Assembly (NCBI GenBank): GCA_913774715.1
Contig: CAJYHS010000141.1
Location: 1 to 64,000, forward strand
From: an uncultured Siphonobacter sp.
GTDB taxonomy: Bacteria > Bacteroidota > Bacteroidia > Cytophagales > Spirosomataceae
Direction: 5' to 3'
Length of the DNA stretch: 64,000 bases
Part shown: positions 8,730-17,637 of the stretch, piece after piece
Numbering within the stretch: position 1 is the first letter of the stretch
Layout: the number at the start of each line of letters is the position of its first letter
Made by a program: the position numbers and the translations under genes
The notes under the pieces: model-generated
Seen by the model: only the letters and a program-made list of their open reading frames with translations
What the model was told of the DNA's origin: nothing
Databases searched by the model: none

Positions 8730-9710
8730 TTATAGGCCAGCTACCACAGCTTCGGCCAGTAATAGTGACTTATCAATAGGGACTACGCCTACTTCTTCAC
8801 AAACCAGTCCTCCTCCTAAATTAGAAAGTCCAGCAATGCGTTGAGGACTTAAGCCCAAAGCCACGCAACAGGCGGCAATACTAATTACCGTATCTCCTGC
8901 CCCAGAAACGTCCGCAATCTGGCGGATGTGAGCTGGTAAATGACATTTTTCTTCCTTGAAGTCGATATAAACCCCGCGTTCGGAAAGCGTTATCAGTGTT
9001 CCATCAAGGGAGAGAGCTTCTTTTAATTTCTGAGCGGCTGCTTCCAGTTCTGCAGGAATTCGAACGTCAAAACTAATATTCAAGCCTTCCCGTAATTCCT
9101 TTAGATTAGGCTTGAATAGCGTGGTACCGTGGTAATGCAGGAAATTACGCTTCTTGGGGTCTACAACGGTGGGAATACCCTGTCCTTTGGCAAAGCTTAC
9201 CACCTGCTGAATCAGCTCAGCTGAAATCACTCCTTTATCGTAATCTTCGAAAATAATAACCTGACACTGCAGAGCTAACTCTTTAATTCGATTCAGTAAG
9301 GTAGCTTTTTCATCCGTTGAAATGGGGGCTTCCGTTTCCGTATCTACCCGAACTACCTGCTGACTTCCCGCGATGATTCGCTCCTTTACCGTTGTAATAC
9401 GATCCCGACTCCGAACAATTCCCTGTGTAGTTAAGCCTTTGCTTTCCAGTAAATTGCATAATTCATCGCCGTAAGAATCAGCTCCGATGACGGAACAGGC
9501 AATGGCTTTGGCTCCCAGAGCCTGTACGTTTAATAGTACATTTCCGGCCCCTCCTAAACGGTATTCCCGTCGCTGAGCCACTACTACGGGCACCGGGGCT
9601 TCCGGGGAAATGCGATCTACCCGACCAAAGACGTAACTATCAATCATTACGTCGCCGATCACTAATACTTTTAATTCATTAAATGCTTCAAAGACAGCAG
9701 GTAATAACAT
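8730..9710 (-). CDS. hldA: D-glycero-beta-D-manno-heptose-7-phosphate kinase (HldA/RfaE1, PfkB family)
   Basis: A kinase making heptose 1,7-bisphosphate for ADP-heptose, the LPS core precursor. The 326 residues cover only the ribokinase-like domain, so the adenylyltransferase half of fused HldE is absent and should be encoded elsewhere. Motifs: an N-terminal VLVIGDVMIDSYVFGRVDRISPEAP-like start, the sugar-binding GGAGNVLLN loop, and the C-terminal ATP/anion-hole motif ISVSGAGDT-like (VSGAGDTVIS) with the catalytic aspartate. The ATG at 9710 gives the expected N-terminus. The short region upstream shows no clear promoter. Confidence 0.87.
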   Translation of the reverse strand: MLLPAVFEAFNELKVLVIGDVMIDSYVFGRVDRISPEAPVPVVVAQRREYRLGGAGNVLLNVQALGAKAIACSVIGADSYGDELCNLLESKGLTTQGIVRSRDRITTVKERIIAGSQQVVRVDTETEAPISTDEKATLLNRIKELALQCQVIIFEDYDKGVISAELIQQVVSFAKGQGIPTVVDPKKRNFLHYHGTTLFKPNLKELREGLNISFDVRIPAELEAAAQKLKEALSLDGTLITLSERGVYIDFKEEKCHLPAHIRQIADVSGAGDTVISIAACCVALGLSPQRIAGLSNLGGGLVCEEVGVVPIDKSLLLAEAVVAGL

Positions 9711-9797
9711 AATATCTAATAAAATAGCTCAGAAACCTTCGCTGAATGGTTCTTCTAATGGGGAATTACTTTGCCTTTACAACCAGAAACTATCGAC

Positions 9798-10421
9798 CTA
9801 AAATATATTATCAAATAGGTAACTGATGCTCAGACCAAAGGTTTGATTTTTAGCGTTGAGTGACATTTCAGATACGTTAGCTAATCCTTGCTGGTAGAAG
9901 GCCGAAAGCTGGAAAAAGTCAAACTGCACTCCTACGCCTCCCTGAACACCGTAATCAAAACGCTGAAGATCATAATTGAAACGAACACTGTACTCCGTTT
10001 GAGTCTGACCGTTTTCGCGTTCTACGGTTTTACCACCCAAACCACAAGCCAGGTAACCGCCTCCAAAGAGCAAAAACTTGGTATTTTTTTCTTCATTACC
10101 GAGTTTCAACATCAGGTTTACGGGTAAATCCAAATAATTAAGTGTAGTGCTGGCTCGACGAGTTTGTAATTTAAAATCAGCGATATACCCCCGTTGAACA
10201 AAGAGTAAAGTAGGCTGAATCGACAAATTATTATTGCTAGTCAAGGGAATATCGGAACCTAAACCCGCATGGAACCCAGCTTTGGAAATCGGGCTATCCA
10301 GTTCAGAACTTAATGCCTGACTCATGCTGGAAACGTTACCGCCCGCTTTAAAAACCATTTTGCTCTGAGCCATTGCTCCCATCGGAGCCAATAAGAAAAA
10401 GAGCCAGGTAAAGTACTTCAT
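9798..10421 (-). CDS. Outer-membrane beta-barrel protein (porin family)
   Basis: A secreted protein of about 207 residues with a signal peptide (MKYFTWLFFLLAPMGAMAQ), glycine-rich alternating strands and a C-terminal aromatic residue (LFDNIF), as in eight-stranded OmpA/OmpX-like barrels of the PorT/PF13568 type. The frame opens upstream at a TTG (10427), but the ATG at 10421 gives the better signal peptide. It is followed upstream on the same strand by a similar barrel gene (10565-11314). Both end in related 'SFGLxLxYxFDDxF'-like strands, so they may be paralogues. No ligand can be inferred. Confidence 0.8.
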   Translation of the reverse strand: MKYFTWLFFLLAPMGAMAQSKMVFKAGGNVSSMSQALSSELDSPISKAGFHAGLGSDIPLTSNNNLSIQPTLLFVQRGYIADFKLQTRRASTTLNYLDLPVNLMLKLGNEEKNTKFLLFGGGYLACGLGGKTVERENGQTQTEYSVRFNYDLQRFDYGVQGGVGVQFDFFQLSAFYQQGLANVSEMSLNAKNQTFGLSISYLFDNIF

Positions 10422-10564
10422 AATCAATGTGTTTTGAATGTGGGGCTTAGATTTTCAGAGTTATTACTTCGAGAAGGAACGATTTGTTTTTCGAAAACCT
10501 GTCATTTCTATAAAAGCTAAGCTATTTCAAAACGCTATTCTTCAAAAAAGTGATGCTAGCTGGA

Positions 10565-11314
10565 CTAGAAAGCATCATCAAAAAAGTAATTAAGGAATAA
10601 GCCGAAGGAACGGTTATTGATCGATCCGCCTGAGTTCATATTTGAAATGTTTGCGAGACCCTGGCTATAGGTTACTCCAAAAACCGTATAATTCCGGCGG
10701 AATCCTACGGCCAGATTAATACCGTAATCCAGCCGTTTCAATTCGTTTTTAAACGGATCTACTTTTTTGACTAAGTCCCGTTGTTGAGGGACAACGCCTA
10801 AATTAGACGAAGTGGAATCCTGTCCAAACGAAACCGTACGGTATCGAATCGTATTTTTTCCGTATACGCCCAATCCGACATAACCTCCCGCTGAAGCGTA
10901 AAATTTGGTTCGTTCGCCACCAACCTGTACTACCAGGTCGATCGGAACATCCACATAATGCAATGAATTCCAGCTTCGATTGCGGGGCGTGATGGTTGTA
11001 GCCCGACGCGTGTCGTCTACGATACGATATACTACCTGCTCATCAAATTTTTGTTGTGACCAATACCCGCGGGGGCTGTAACGAAGACCAACGTTTAGAG
11101 CTAATACTTTAGGGACAAACTCTATATTACGGGCAAAACCAAAGGTAAAGGCGGGTTTCAGAATGGGATCTCCGGTATTTTCAACCAGATTCCGATTCAT
11201 ATCCGTACCATTCAGCCCCATTTTGAAGACCCACCTCGGATCGGACTCACGTTGAGCAAATAATGAAGTGGAAATAAAAGCTAATGAGAGACTGAGGAAC
11301 CAGATTTTTTTCAT
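10565..11314 (-). CDS. Outer-membrane beta-barrel protein (paralogue of the neighbouring barrel)
   Basis: A 249-residue exported protein with a signal peptide ending SLFAQ and alternating amphipathic strands, for example ALNVGLRYSPRGYW and TKFYASAGGYVGLGVYG. The C-terminal strand RSFGLFLNYFFDDAF ends in phenylalanine, as required for BAM insertion. It shares architecture and several strand motifs (LNYLDLPVNL compared with LHYVDVPIDL) with the downstream gene at 9798-10421, so the two probably arose by duplication. The gap between them is 143 bp with no obvious terminator. Specific function is unknown. Confidence 0.8.
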   Translation of the reverse strand: MKKIWFLSLSLAFISTSLFAQRESDPRWVFKMGLNGTDMNRNLVENTGDPILKPAFTFGFARNIEFVPKVLALNVGLRYSPRGYWSQQKFDEQVVYRIVDDTRRATTITPRNRSWNSLHYVDVPIDLVVQVGGERTKFYASAGGYVGLGVYGKNTIRYRTVSFGQDSTSSNLGVVPQQRDLVKKVDPFKNELKRLDYGINLAVGFRRNYTVFGVTYSQGLANISNMNSGGSINNRSFGLFLNYFFDDAF

Positions 11315-11427
11315 GTGAAGGGAATACGACTACGTGTTGGAACCGCAAAGAAACGAAAGGATTTGAGAAAGGCGAGAAAATACCAGCCATATCCATCGCT
11401 TTTCACTAATTCAATGAGTATAAAAAT

Positions 11428-11457
11428 GAAGAGACCGGATTCACGTCCGGTCTCTTC
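11428..11457 (-). terminator. Terminator of the PVC-type cytochrome gene
   Basis: GAAGAGACCGGA (11428-11439) pairs with TCCGGTCTCTTC (11446-11457). Read on the minus strand it is followed by CATTTTTATA, and it lies 17 bp beyond the stop codon. Confidence 0.75.
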
Positions 11458-11474
11458 TTACATACTAAGGTACT

Positions 11475-14400
11475 TTATTTTTTCTTTAATGTCATCAGGT
11501 ACTCTACGAGATCGGCTAGTTCCTGTTTACTCATATTCTCATGTAACCCGGCGGGCATCATGGAATCCTGTTGCTGTTTCATGCTTTTCACCTGAGTCAT
11601 CTTAAGCCGTTGAGCCGTACCGCCCGGGTATTTCAGATCTAAATCCGATTCTGTTTTACTGGCGACGATCCCCATCAGAGCCGTTCCATCTTTTAACTGA
11701 ACGTCCCAACCTTCAAAGCCAAAACTAATTCCGGCTGATGGATACAGAATCGCCATATATTGACCTTCCTTAGGTAGCTTCGAACCAATTTCGGAAAGTT
11801 TAGGTCCAAAGTCGGCTCCCTGTCCGTTAATCTGGTGACAAACGGCACAGTTCTGAGCGAACACCTTCACCCCTCGTTGTACATCACCCTGAACAGCCAA
11901 CATTTCTTCAATCTTGGGAATGGGCTTACCTACACTGGTTTCTCCGCCCAGATACGTAGCGGCTTCTTTAGGAATAGCTTTTCTCCAGGCCGTCGCCACG
12001 CCCTGAACGGCATAGAGAACGTAAGGTTTTTCAATTTTTCCTTCGCGTAACAAAATCAGGATCCGATCTTCACCAAGCATGGAGCCACCCAAATTACGAG
12101 TAGCTAATTGCCGTAACCATTGAGGCTGATTCGGCGATAAAGCCAACTGCTCCATAATTTCAATCGATTCCTTCTTACCTACTCTGCGTAACGCCGATAG
12201 CGTCTTACGAATTTTATCTTCGTCTTTTCCAGCCAGAATCGATTTAACTGTTTTCCCTCCGCCCTGCTGTAATAACAGATTCATTGCCGTGGAGCCAATG
12301 TGTTCGTTATCAGGATTGAGGGCAATGGCTAATAGTTTTCCATTCTCTTCGGGTAAGGTATAACGAGCTTCATAATCCAGGTACTCCTGCTGACTGAGGG
12401 TAGCCATGAGCTTTTTCAATACGTTCTTCGCCGCAGGAGTTGCTTTCACAAACTCGGGATCCAGGTGCCGCAAGGCCAGCTTTGTTAACTCTGCCTGACG
12501 CGGGTTGTTTCCAACCAGTAGCTTCATCAGAGCATCACTTTTAGCTTTTCCCGTGTTAAAATCGAACGCCCGAAAATACCGTAAGCGTTCTTCCGAAAGC
12601 GATAAACGATCATCGGCTGCCAGCGTAGCCAGGAAAGGGCTGGCTTTTTCCGTACGAGCCCGCCAAACCAAATCACGCTCGGCCTTTGTTTCAACGGGGT
12701 TGGGATGACGTTTCAGGTAAGCCGTGAAATAGGAATCCCACTGCTCGTCGGCACCCACACCCAGAGCTTCGAGATACCAGCGGTCTTTGCCATCATATTT
12801 ATCTGCCAGACCCGCCCATAGTTCAGCCGCTTCCGGCGAAGTCTGACGCCGCAGGGCAATAGCACATTCCCGACGAACCTGAGCCGAGGTATCCGCCGAT
12901 AGTTTTTTAACGAAAGGAATAATATCCGTTTTCTGCTGACGAGCCGCCCGTAAACCAGCAATTCGAAGGTCAGGATTTTCGTCATTCAAGGCTTCTTCGA
13001 TCACTGAGTTACCTTTTATCTTCGCTAATACCCAGAAAGCCCTGGCCCGCATCCGAGGGTTTCCATCCGAATGCCAAAGCTTGGTCAAAACTGGCACCGC
13101 TTGATCACCCATGTTCATTAAAGCATTCCAGGCCTTATACCGAATCGACATATTCGGGCTTTGGAGGGCAGTCAAGGCACTGTGGGGGTCTTCATAATTA
13201 TACGAAGGTGCTGTATAAGGTCGACCTTGTGGAGCAACGCGGTACACACGCCCCCGGGTCTGATCACCCGCCTGGTGTCCTCCTACGCCGGGATCGTACC
13301 AGTCGGCAATCAGGATAGAACCATCGGGAGCGATACAGATATCAGCTGGACGAAACCAGCTATCGCCCTCGTTTTTAAGAATATTTTCGATGGAAGCCGA
13401 ATAACCGGCTCCGTTGGCTTTTACAGGGTAACTCCGCACCACATTATGTCCCGGCTCAGCATGAATCATCTGATTCCGATAGACTTCTGGCAACAAGTTT
13501 CCTTCGTAAATGACCATACCCGTGGGTGAACCGCTCCCGGTTTGCAATAGATTCGGTACTACGCCGGGATCATTCAAATGCCAGTGACGATACGGTATTT
13601 CCGGCTCCATATTGGTCCGGTAAGCCGGCCAGTTGGCTCCTGTCATTTCATCGGTATAACCGTAGTTACCGCCTTCCAGTACATAGTTAATCCGAACGCC
13701 TTTATTCCCATCATCATCATTGTCTGACTGCCAGACCGTACCGTAACTGTCTACGGCTAATTCAAAAGGATTGCGGAAATTATGAGCTAATACTTCAACA
13801 TTTTTAAAATCTGCATCGCAGCGAAAAGCTACGCCCTGTTTGACTTTGCTCTTATTGCCCGTTTGAATAGGATTTCCAAACTGGTCTTTGATTAGATTAC
13901 CCTGAGCGTCTTTGAGCTGTTTTCCTTCATTGCCAAAATTGAAATAAAACTTCCCATCGGGACCAAATACGAAGGTATGCATCCCGTGATCGTGCTGCTC
14001 GCCTTCAATTCCCTGAAAAATGATGGTCTTTTTATCAGCTTTATCGTCACCATCGGTATCTTCAAATAACCACACGTAAGGACTCTGTGAAACGATGGCT
14101 TTATTACCCAGCACCAGGATTCCCAGCGGAGCATTAAGTTCAGGTCCCTGATACCATACTTTCTGTACATCGGCTTTCCCATCGCCGTCAGTATCTTCCA
14201 GAATAACGATCCTATCTCCTTTATCAGTGGTAGGATTACCATTGATGGAGGGCCGGTAGTTATAGGCTTCGGTAATCCAGACTCTTCCCTTTTCATCAAT
14301 ATCCATGTTGGTAGGATTTTGAAGCATGGGTTCCGTTGCAAACGTTTTGACCTCAAGCTGATTAGAAGCTTTTAGGGTCTTCAACGCATTTTCAGGTAAG

Positions 14401-14549
14401 CGTTTCTGGGCATCCGTCAGTACTGAATCCATCAACGCATTAATTGTTCGCGAAATCGGATTCTGCTGAGCCGCCGTTAATGATAGCATTAACCCTCCCA
14501 CTGACAGCACCAGCCCCCAGCGAAGGGGACGAGAATAAGTTCTATTCAT
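11475..14549 (-). CDS. PVC-type heme-binding (CxxCH) dehydrogenase-like protein
   Basis: A large exported protein of about 1024 residues. The N-terminal signal/anchor segment is followed by a six-bladed propeller of the membrane-bound dehydrogenase type (calcium-type DTDGDGKAD, DTDGDDKAD, and DNDDDGNKG loops). A middle region of HEAT-like helices follows (YKAWNALMNMGDQAVPVL, DLRIAGLRAARQQ). A C-terminal cytochrome c domain has CAVCH about 124 residues from the end and a candidate axial methionine in MMPAG. This architecture is known from Planctomycetes and Bacteroidota and is thought to oxidise sugars or similar substrates in the periplasm. The ATG at 14549 was chosen because the frame's upstream start at 14561 is TTG. 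Confidence 0.88.
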   Translation of the reverse strand: MNRTYSRPLRWGLVLSVGGLMLSLTAAQQNPISRTINALMDSVLTDAQKRLPENALKTLKASNQLEVKTFATEPMLQNPTNMDIDEKGRVWITEAYNYRPSINGNPTTDKGDRIVILEDTDGDGKADVQKVWYQGPELNAPLGILVLGNKAIVSQSPYVWLFEDTDGDDKADKKTIIFQGIEGEQHDHGMHTFVFGPDGKFYFNFGNEGKQLKDAQGNLIKDQFGNPIQTGNKSKVKQGVAFRCDADFKNVEVLAHNFRNPFELAVDSYGTVWQSDNDDDGNKGVRINYVLEGGNYGYTDEMTGANWPAYRTNMEPEIPYRHWHLNDPGVVPNLLQTGSGSPTGMVIYEGNLLPEVYRNQMIHAEPGHNVVRSYPVKANGAGYSASIENILKNEGDSWFRPADICIAPDGSILIADWYDPGVGGHQAGDQTRGRVYRVAPQGRPYTAPSYNYEDPHSALTALQSPNMSIRYKAWNALMNMGDQAVPVLTKLWHSDGNPRMRARAFWVLAKIKGNSVIEEALNDENPDLRIAGLRAARQQKTDIIPFVKKLSADTSAQVRRECAIALRRQTSPEAAELWAGLADKYDGKDRWYLEALGVGADEQWDSYFTAYLKRHPNPVETKAERDLVWRARTEKASPFLATLAADDRLSLSEERLRYFRAFDFNTGKAKSDALMKLLVGNNPRQAELTKLALRHLDPEFVKATPAAKNVLKKLMATLSQQEYLDYEARYTLPEENGKLLAIALNPDNEHIGSTAMNLLLQQGGGKTVKSILAGKDEDKIRKTLSALRRVGKKESIEIMEQLALSPNQPQWLRQLATRNLGGSMLGEDRILILLREGKIEKPYVLYAVQGVATAWRKAIPKEAATYLGGETSVGKPIPKIEEMLAVQGDVQRGVKVFAQNCAVCHQINGQGADFGPKLSEIGSKLPKEGQYMAILYPSAGISFGFEGWDVQLKDGTALMGIVASKTESDLDLKYPGGTAQRLKMTQVKSMKQQQDSMMPAGLHENMSKQELADLVEYLMTLKKK

Positions 14550-14649
14550 AAGTATCAACAACTGTTTAGAAGTCGTATAGGGTTTAGAGTATAATTCCTC
14601 AAATCATACCCTTCAATGTATCAAATTAATTGAAAATAGTTTGATAACC

Positions 14650-15597
14650 TCAGATCCAGTGCTTGCGTCGGAACCAGCCCAGTACCGCTACTGAAGAGAA
14701 CATCATCATAGCCAACGAAAGCCAGAATCCAATCGGATGCCCGGAAGTCGGGATGGTATCAAAGTTCATCCCAAAAATACCAGCAATGAGCGTGGGAGGC
14801 ATGAAAACGATGGTTACCACCGTGAAGATTTTAATGATCTGGTTTTGTTCAAGGTTTACTAAACCCATAAATGTATTTTGCAGGTACTCCAACCGCTCAA
14901 AATTGAACGTTGAATACTCAAGCAAAGAGCTAATATCCTTGAGAATCAGCCGTAAACGTTCGCGGTGTGAATCAGGAAACAGCGAGCTACGGTGAATGTT
15001 GGAAAGTACCCGCTGCTTATCAATAATCGTTTCCCGGAGTAACATCGTATTTTCCTGAAGCGTATTGATACGAATCAGTAATTCCTGCCTTGGTTTTTGA
15101 TCGGCAGTTAACGATTTTGATAATAAAGATACATCACGAGAGATCGATTCGAGCAAATCAGCGTCGGTCTCGATTCGGGTTTCGAGTAATAAAATGAGAA
15201 TATCAGCTCCAATCTGATACGTTTCATCGCCCGTTACTTTCATCCGTTTTACGGTATCTGCAAAGGTCTTGGAATCGCCCCGACGGTACGTGAAAAGAAC
15301 ACCGTTTCTAAGAATCATAGAAACGGGATAAGTCCGAAATCCTTCTGCGTCCAAACTAAGGAAGTTCGAGTTTGCATTCAGAGAGTCGTTTTGTTCAAAG
15401 AACCGGGCCGAACTCTCAATTTCTACAATTTCCTGCGGGGTTTGAAAACTTACCATGTATTTGTTTTCTACCCACTCTTCTTCTTCCTGGTTTGCCGATT
15501 GCAAATCAATCCAGATCACATTTTGCAGGTGACCCAGTTCCTTTACATCGTTTTCCTTCCGAATCTGCTTCCCGTCTTTATAGTAAATTCTGACCAC
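14650..15597 (-). CDS. corA: CorA-type magnesium/cobalt transporter
   Basis: An inner-membrane divalent-cation channel of 315 residues. The long cytoplasmic funnel domain with a helical stalk (residues about 150-250) leads to two C-terminal transmembrane helices. The signature GMN is present in GIFGMNFDTIPTSG between them. The C-terminus is basic (WFRRKHWI), as usual. The start used is a GTG at 15597. No in-frame ATG exists between it and the preceding in-frame TGA, and the resulting N-terminus VRIYYKDGKQ fits CorA. Cation preference cannot be read from the sequence. Confidence 0.9.
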   Translation of the reverse strand: MVRIYYKDGKQIRKENDVKELGHLQNVIWIDLQSANQEEEEWVENKYMVSFQTPQEIVEIESSARFFEQNDSLNANSNFLSLDAEGFRTYPVSMILRNGVLFTYRRGDSKTFADTVKRMKVTGDETYQIGADILILLLETRIETDADLLESISRDVSLLSKSLTADQKPRQELLIRINTLQENTMLLRETIIDKQRVLSNIHRSSLFPDSHRERLRLILKDISSLLEYSTFNFERLEYLQNTFMGLVNLEQNQIIKIFTVVTIVFMPPTLIAGIFGMNFDTIPTSGHPIGFWLSLAMMMFSSVAVLGWFRRKHWI

Positions 15598-15709
15598 GTT
15601 GCTGCTGTTATACTCATTTGTTCCTCAAAACAAACAACTTGTTAGGATAGAAACAACCCCCCAGGCAGGCTTTACTATTTTCAAATGGTAAGCAGGTAAT
15701 AGGGATTGG

Positions 15710-15940
15710 TTAGTTGACGTTCAAAAAGTCAGTAAAATATACTAGCTCAATGTCAAAAAGGAGGTCGCTGCCGCGGCATACAGCTTCTGTAGAAATAGCA
15801 ATACAGGGATAGTGGTGCGGTTTAGGTAAGGGAAGCCATTCAGGAACCTGATAGCCAGGCCAGGCTTCTTCGTAAATTCCGCTTAGTGATAATAGGTGTT
15901 TCAGATACTCTTCGTTGGTTTTGACGAGTTTTTTTTTCAT
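15710..15940 (-). CDS. Small hypothetical protein
   Basis: A 76-residue ORF starting at ATG 15940. It is not recognised. It has a lysine-rich start, a proline/tryptophan-rich centre (WPGYQVPEWLPLPKPHHYP) and an acidic, aromatic end. There is no signal peptide or membrane span. It sits alone on the minus strand downstream of the corA promoter region and upstream of a hairpin at 15977-16005. Codon use looks like the neighbours, but the only support is the open frame and plausible composition. Confidence 0.45.
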   Translation of the reverse strand: MKKKLVKTNEEYLKHLLSLSGIYEEAWPGYQVPEWLPLPKPHHYPCIAISTEAVCRGSDLLFDIELVYFTDFLNVN

Positions 15941-15976
15941 GATAAATTAATATAGCGGATACCGGTAGGTAATAGA

Positions 15977-16005
15977 AAAGCCCAGCCTTTAAAAGGCTAG
16001 GCTTT
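15977..16005 (-). terminator. Hairpin following the 55-codon ORF
   Basis: AAAGCCCAGCCTT pairs with AAGGCTAGGCTTT with one mismatch. On the minus strand it is followed by CTATTACC after a short T-rich stretch, and it begins 6 nt after the stop of the ORF at 16011-16178. Confidence 0.6.
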
Positions 16006-16010
16006 AGTTT

Positions 16011-16178
16011 TCAGGGGTAGGTTAATTCAGCCAATCTTGATAAAAGATCGCCAGTACTTTTTACGTACATACCAGCGAAGGGGGACTTACTATAAAAATG
16101 TTTTACTGTAACCATTCGAACATATCTTATTAAGCGGCTAACTCCACAATAATGACTTAGCATTAGGGCGATGTTCAT
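16011..16178 (-). CDS. Small ORF, 55 residues, unknown
   Basis: I translated this frame by hand. It runs from ATG at 16178 to TGA at 16011 and begins MNIALMLSHYCGVSRLIRYV, ending LLSRLAELTYP. The product is basic and mixed hydrophobic, with no signal peptide. The frame is closed upstream by a TAG at 16198-16200, so ATG 16178 is the first start. A terminator-like hairpin starts 6 nt after the stop, which supports real transcription on the minus strand. I recognise no family. It could be a short regulator or a relic of a longer gene. Confidence 0.4.
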   Translation of the reverse strand: MNIALMLSHYCGVSRLIRYVRMVTVKHFYSKSPFAGMYVKSTGDLLSRLAELTYP

Positions 16179-16488
16179 GTACTCAATCTGTTCGTTGGTC
16201 TATTAAAATACTGACGATTATTAGTGTTGCTTACTTACTATATTAAAACTTTCAGAATAGAATCACAGTTTACTCTATCGACAACTCCACTATCTATAAT
16301 TAAAGTTATCAGAACACTATAGATATCATTCATCAACCAAATAGACAGCTTGATACTTCCTGCGTTTGACGAGTACAAAAAACGGTATTATTCACCTATA
16401 AAAGCAATTTTTATATATAGACTACATATAGACAGGCTTGCAATTATGTGTAGCATCTATCAATTTTGTAACCTACACCTGTTACATC
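16179..16488. other. AT-rich intergenic region without a clear gene
   Basis: This 310-bp stretch between the small minus-strand ORF and the HTH regulator is AT-rich. It contains a short inverted repeat (ATCTATA near 16293 with TATAGAT near 16319) and presumably both upstream regions. No ORF of useful length or RNA gene was recognised. Confidence 0.5.
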
Positions 16489-17604
16489 ATGCCCTCACTA
16501 TTACAAAAAGTATTCAAGCAGGTACCGGAAGCTTATTTACACGATTTTGAAAAGCACCGCCAGCTTTTAATCAGAAGTAGAATTTATTTATTAACGTGGG
16601 CCGCCGCCGCGTATTTTATAGAATTAATAGTTATTAATTTTGTAGCTTATCGCAAAGGTTCAACCTACGATGATGGAATAAATGGCTACCTTATTTATTC
16701 ACAATTTCTAATTTTATTATGCATCATTTCTGCCATTTATACCTTAATTAACTGGCCTAAAAATGGACAATTACTTAGCGGTAAAGTTCTGGTAGGTTAT
16801 TACTTTAATTTAGTAATCACCTGTTCCTATCTTTTTGTTAGATCTCTGCTGGTTTATCAGGCTCGCCAAAGCGTCGTTTTTTATATTGTTTCGCTCATCA
16901 CTTGCCAGATTATATTTTTCACTGACTGGAAGCCCCGTCTGGTGATTTCTCTGATTGGGGTCACTTCAATGGTTTTGCTGGTTTATTCCATTCCACTGGA
17001 TGACTCTGGTGAACAAATCATTCGAATGTTTGAATGTGCAGGGATGACGGTGATGCTTTTTATTGCTTCCAGTCATTTTTATAATATTGAAGTACAGTCA
17101 TTTTTACATTTACATGTCATCAACCATCAAAATTCCAAACTGAGTACCTATACGGGCCTACTTGAGCAGGAAAAGGAACAACGGGAAGAAGAATTGGAAC
17201 AACGCAGCCGGGAGCTGACGAGCTATACTCTCCAGGAGGTAAAATCCAGTCGGTTTCTTGAAGAAATCAGACAAATTATTTTGCAGGAAGGAGCAGGCGA
17301 GGTTCGGAAAATTCCGCACTTGATTACCAACTATCTGCACGGAGAAGCTAAATGGAGTTACTTCAAGGATGTTTTTGAAAATGTCCATCCCGATTTTTTT
17401 AATCGGATTACGGTACAGTTTCCAACATTAAACTCCAATGATATACGGCTGATGGCTTTGCTGAAAATGAACCTCAGTACCAAGGAAATAGCAGATATTC
17501 TGGGGATTTCCCCACAGAGTGCCAATACGGCCCGTTATCGCCTGCGAAAACGTTTAAATCTAAAGCCGGAAGATGAGCTGGAGACTCTGGTTAGAAACTT
17601 ATAA
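16489..17604 (+). CDS. Membrane-anchored HTH (LuxR-like) transcriptional regulator
   Basis: A protein of 371 residues from ATG 16489. The N-terminal half has about six hydrophobic segments (for example YFIELIVINFVAY, VIFYIVSLITCQIIFF-like and GMTVMLFIASSHFY). A charged coiled coil follows (LEQEKEQREEELEQRSREL), then a C-terminal winged/HTH output domain (DIRLMALLKMNLSTKEIADI with an ISPQSANTARYRLRKRLNL recognition helix). This layout is common in Bacteroidota one-component regulators whose HTH resembles LuxR/GerE. The frame extends to a TTG at 16438, but ATG 16489 gives a better N-terminus. The signal sensed is unknown. A strong terminator follows. Confidence 0.8.
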   Translation: MPSLLQKVFKQVPEAYLHDFEKHRQLLIRSRIYLLTWAAAAYFIELIVINFVAYRKGSTYDDGINGYLIYSQFLILLCIISAIYTLINWPKNGQLLSGKVLVGYYFNLVITCSYLFVRSLLVYQARQSVVFYIVSLITCQIIFFTDWKPRLVISLIGVTSMVLLVYSIPLDDSGEQIIRMFECAGMTVMLFIASSHFYNIEVQSFLHLHVINHQNSKLSTYTGLLEQEKEQREEELEQRSRELTSYTLQEVKSSRFLEEIRQIILQEGAGEVRKIPHLITNYLHGEAKWSYFKDVFENVHPDFFNRITVQFPTLNSNDIRLMALLKMNLSTKEIADILGISPQSANTARYRLRKRLNLKPEDELETLVRNL

Positions 17605-17606
17605 TG

Positions 17607-17637
17607 AAAAAGACGTTGCCATAGCAACGTCTTTTTT
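17607..17637. terminator. Bidirectional terminator
   Basis: AAAAGACGTTGC pairs with GCAACGTCTTTT across a short loop, with T-tracts on both strands. It serves the regulator and the convergent GNAT gene. Confidence 0.85.

Noticed and set aside
12505-12708. 67-codon plus-strand open frame within the PVC-type cytochrome gene
   Set aside because: It is antisense to a clear propeller/HEAT/cytochrome gene and has an arginine/serine-rich composition typical of shadow frames.
13892-14356. 154-codon minus-strand frame overlapping the N-terminal propeller of the PVC-type gene
   Set aside because: The same strand already encodes the calcium-loop propeller in another frame, and the product lacks any domain signature.
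15391-15645. 84-codon plus-strand frame opposite corA
   Set aside because: It is antisense to the CorA N-terminal domain and reads as a shadow of it; there is no promoter or terminator for it.
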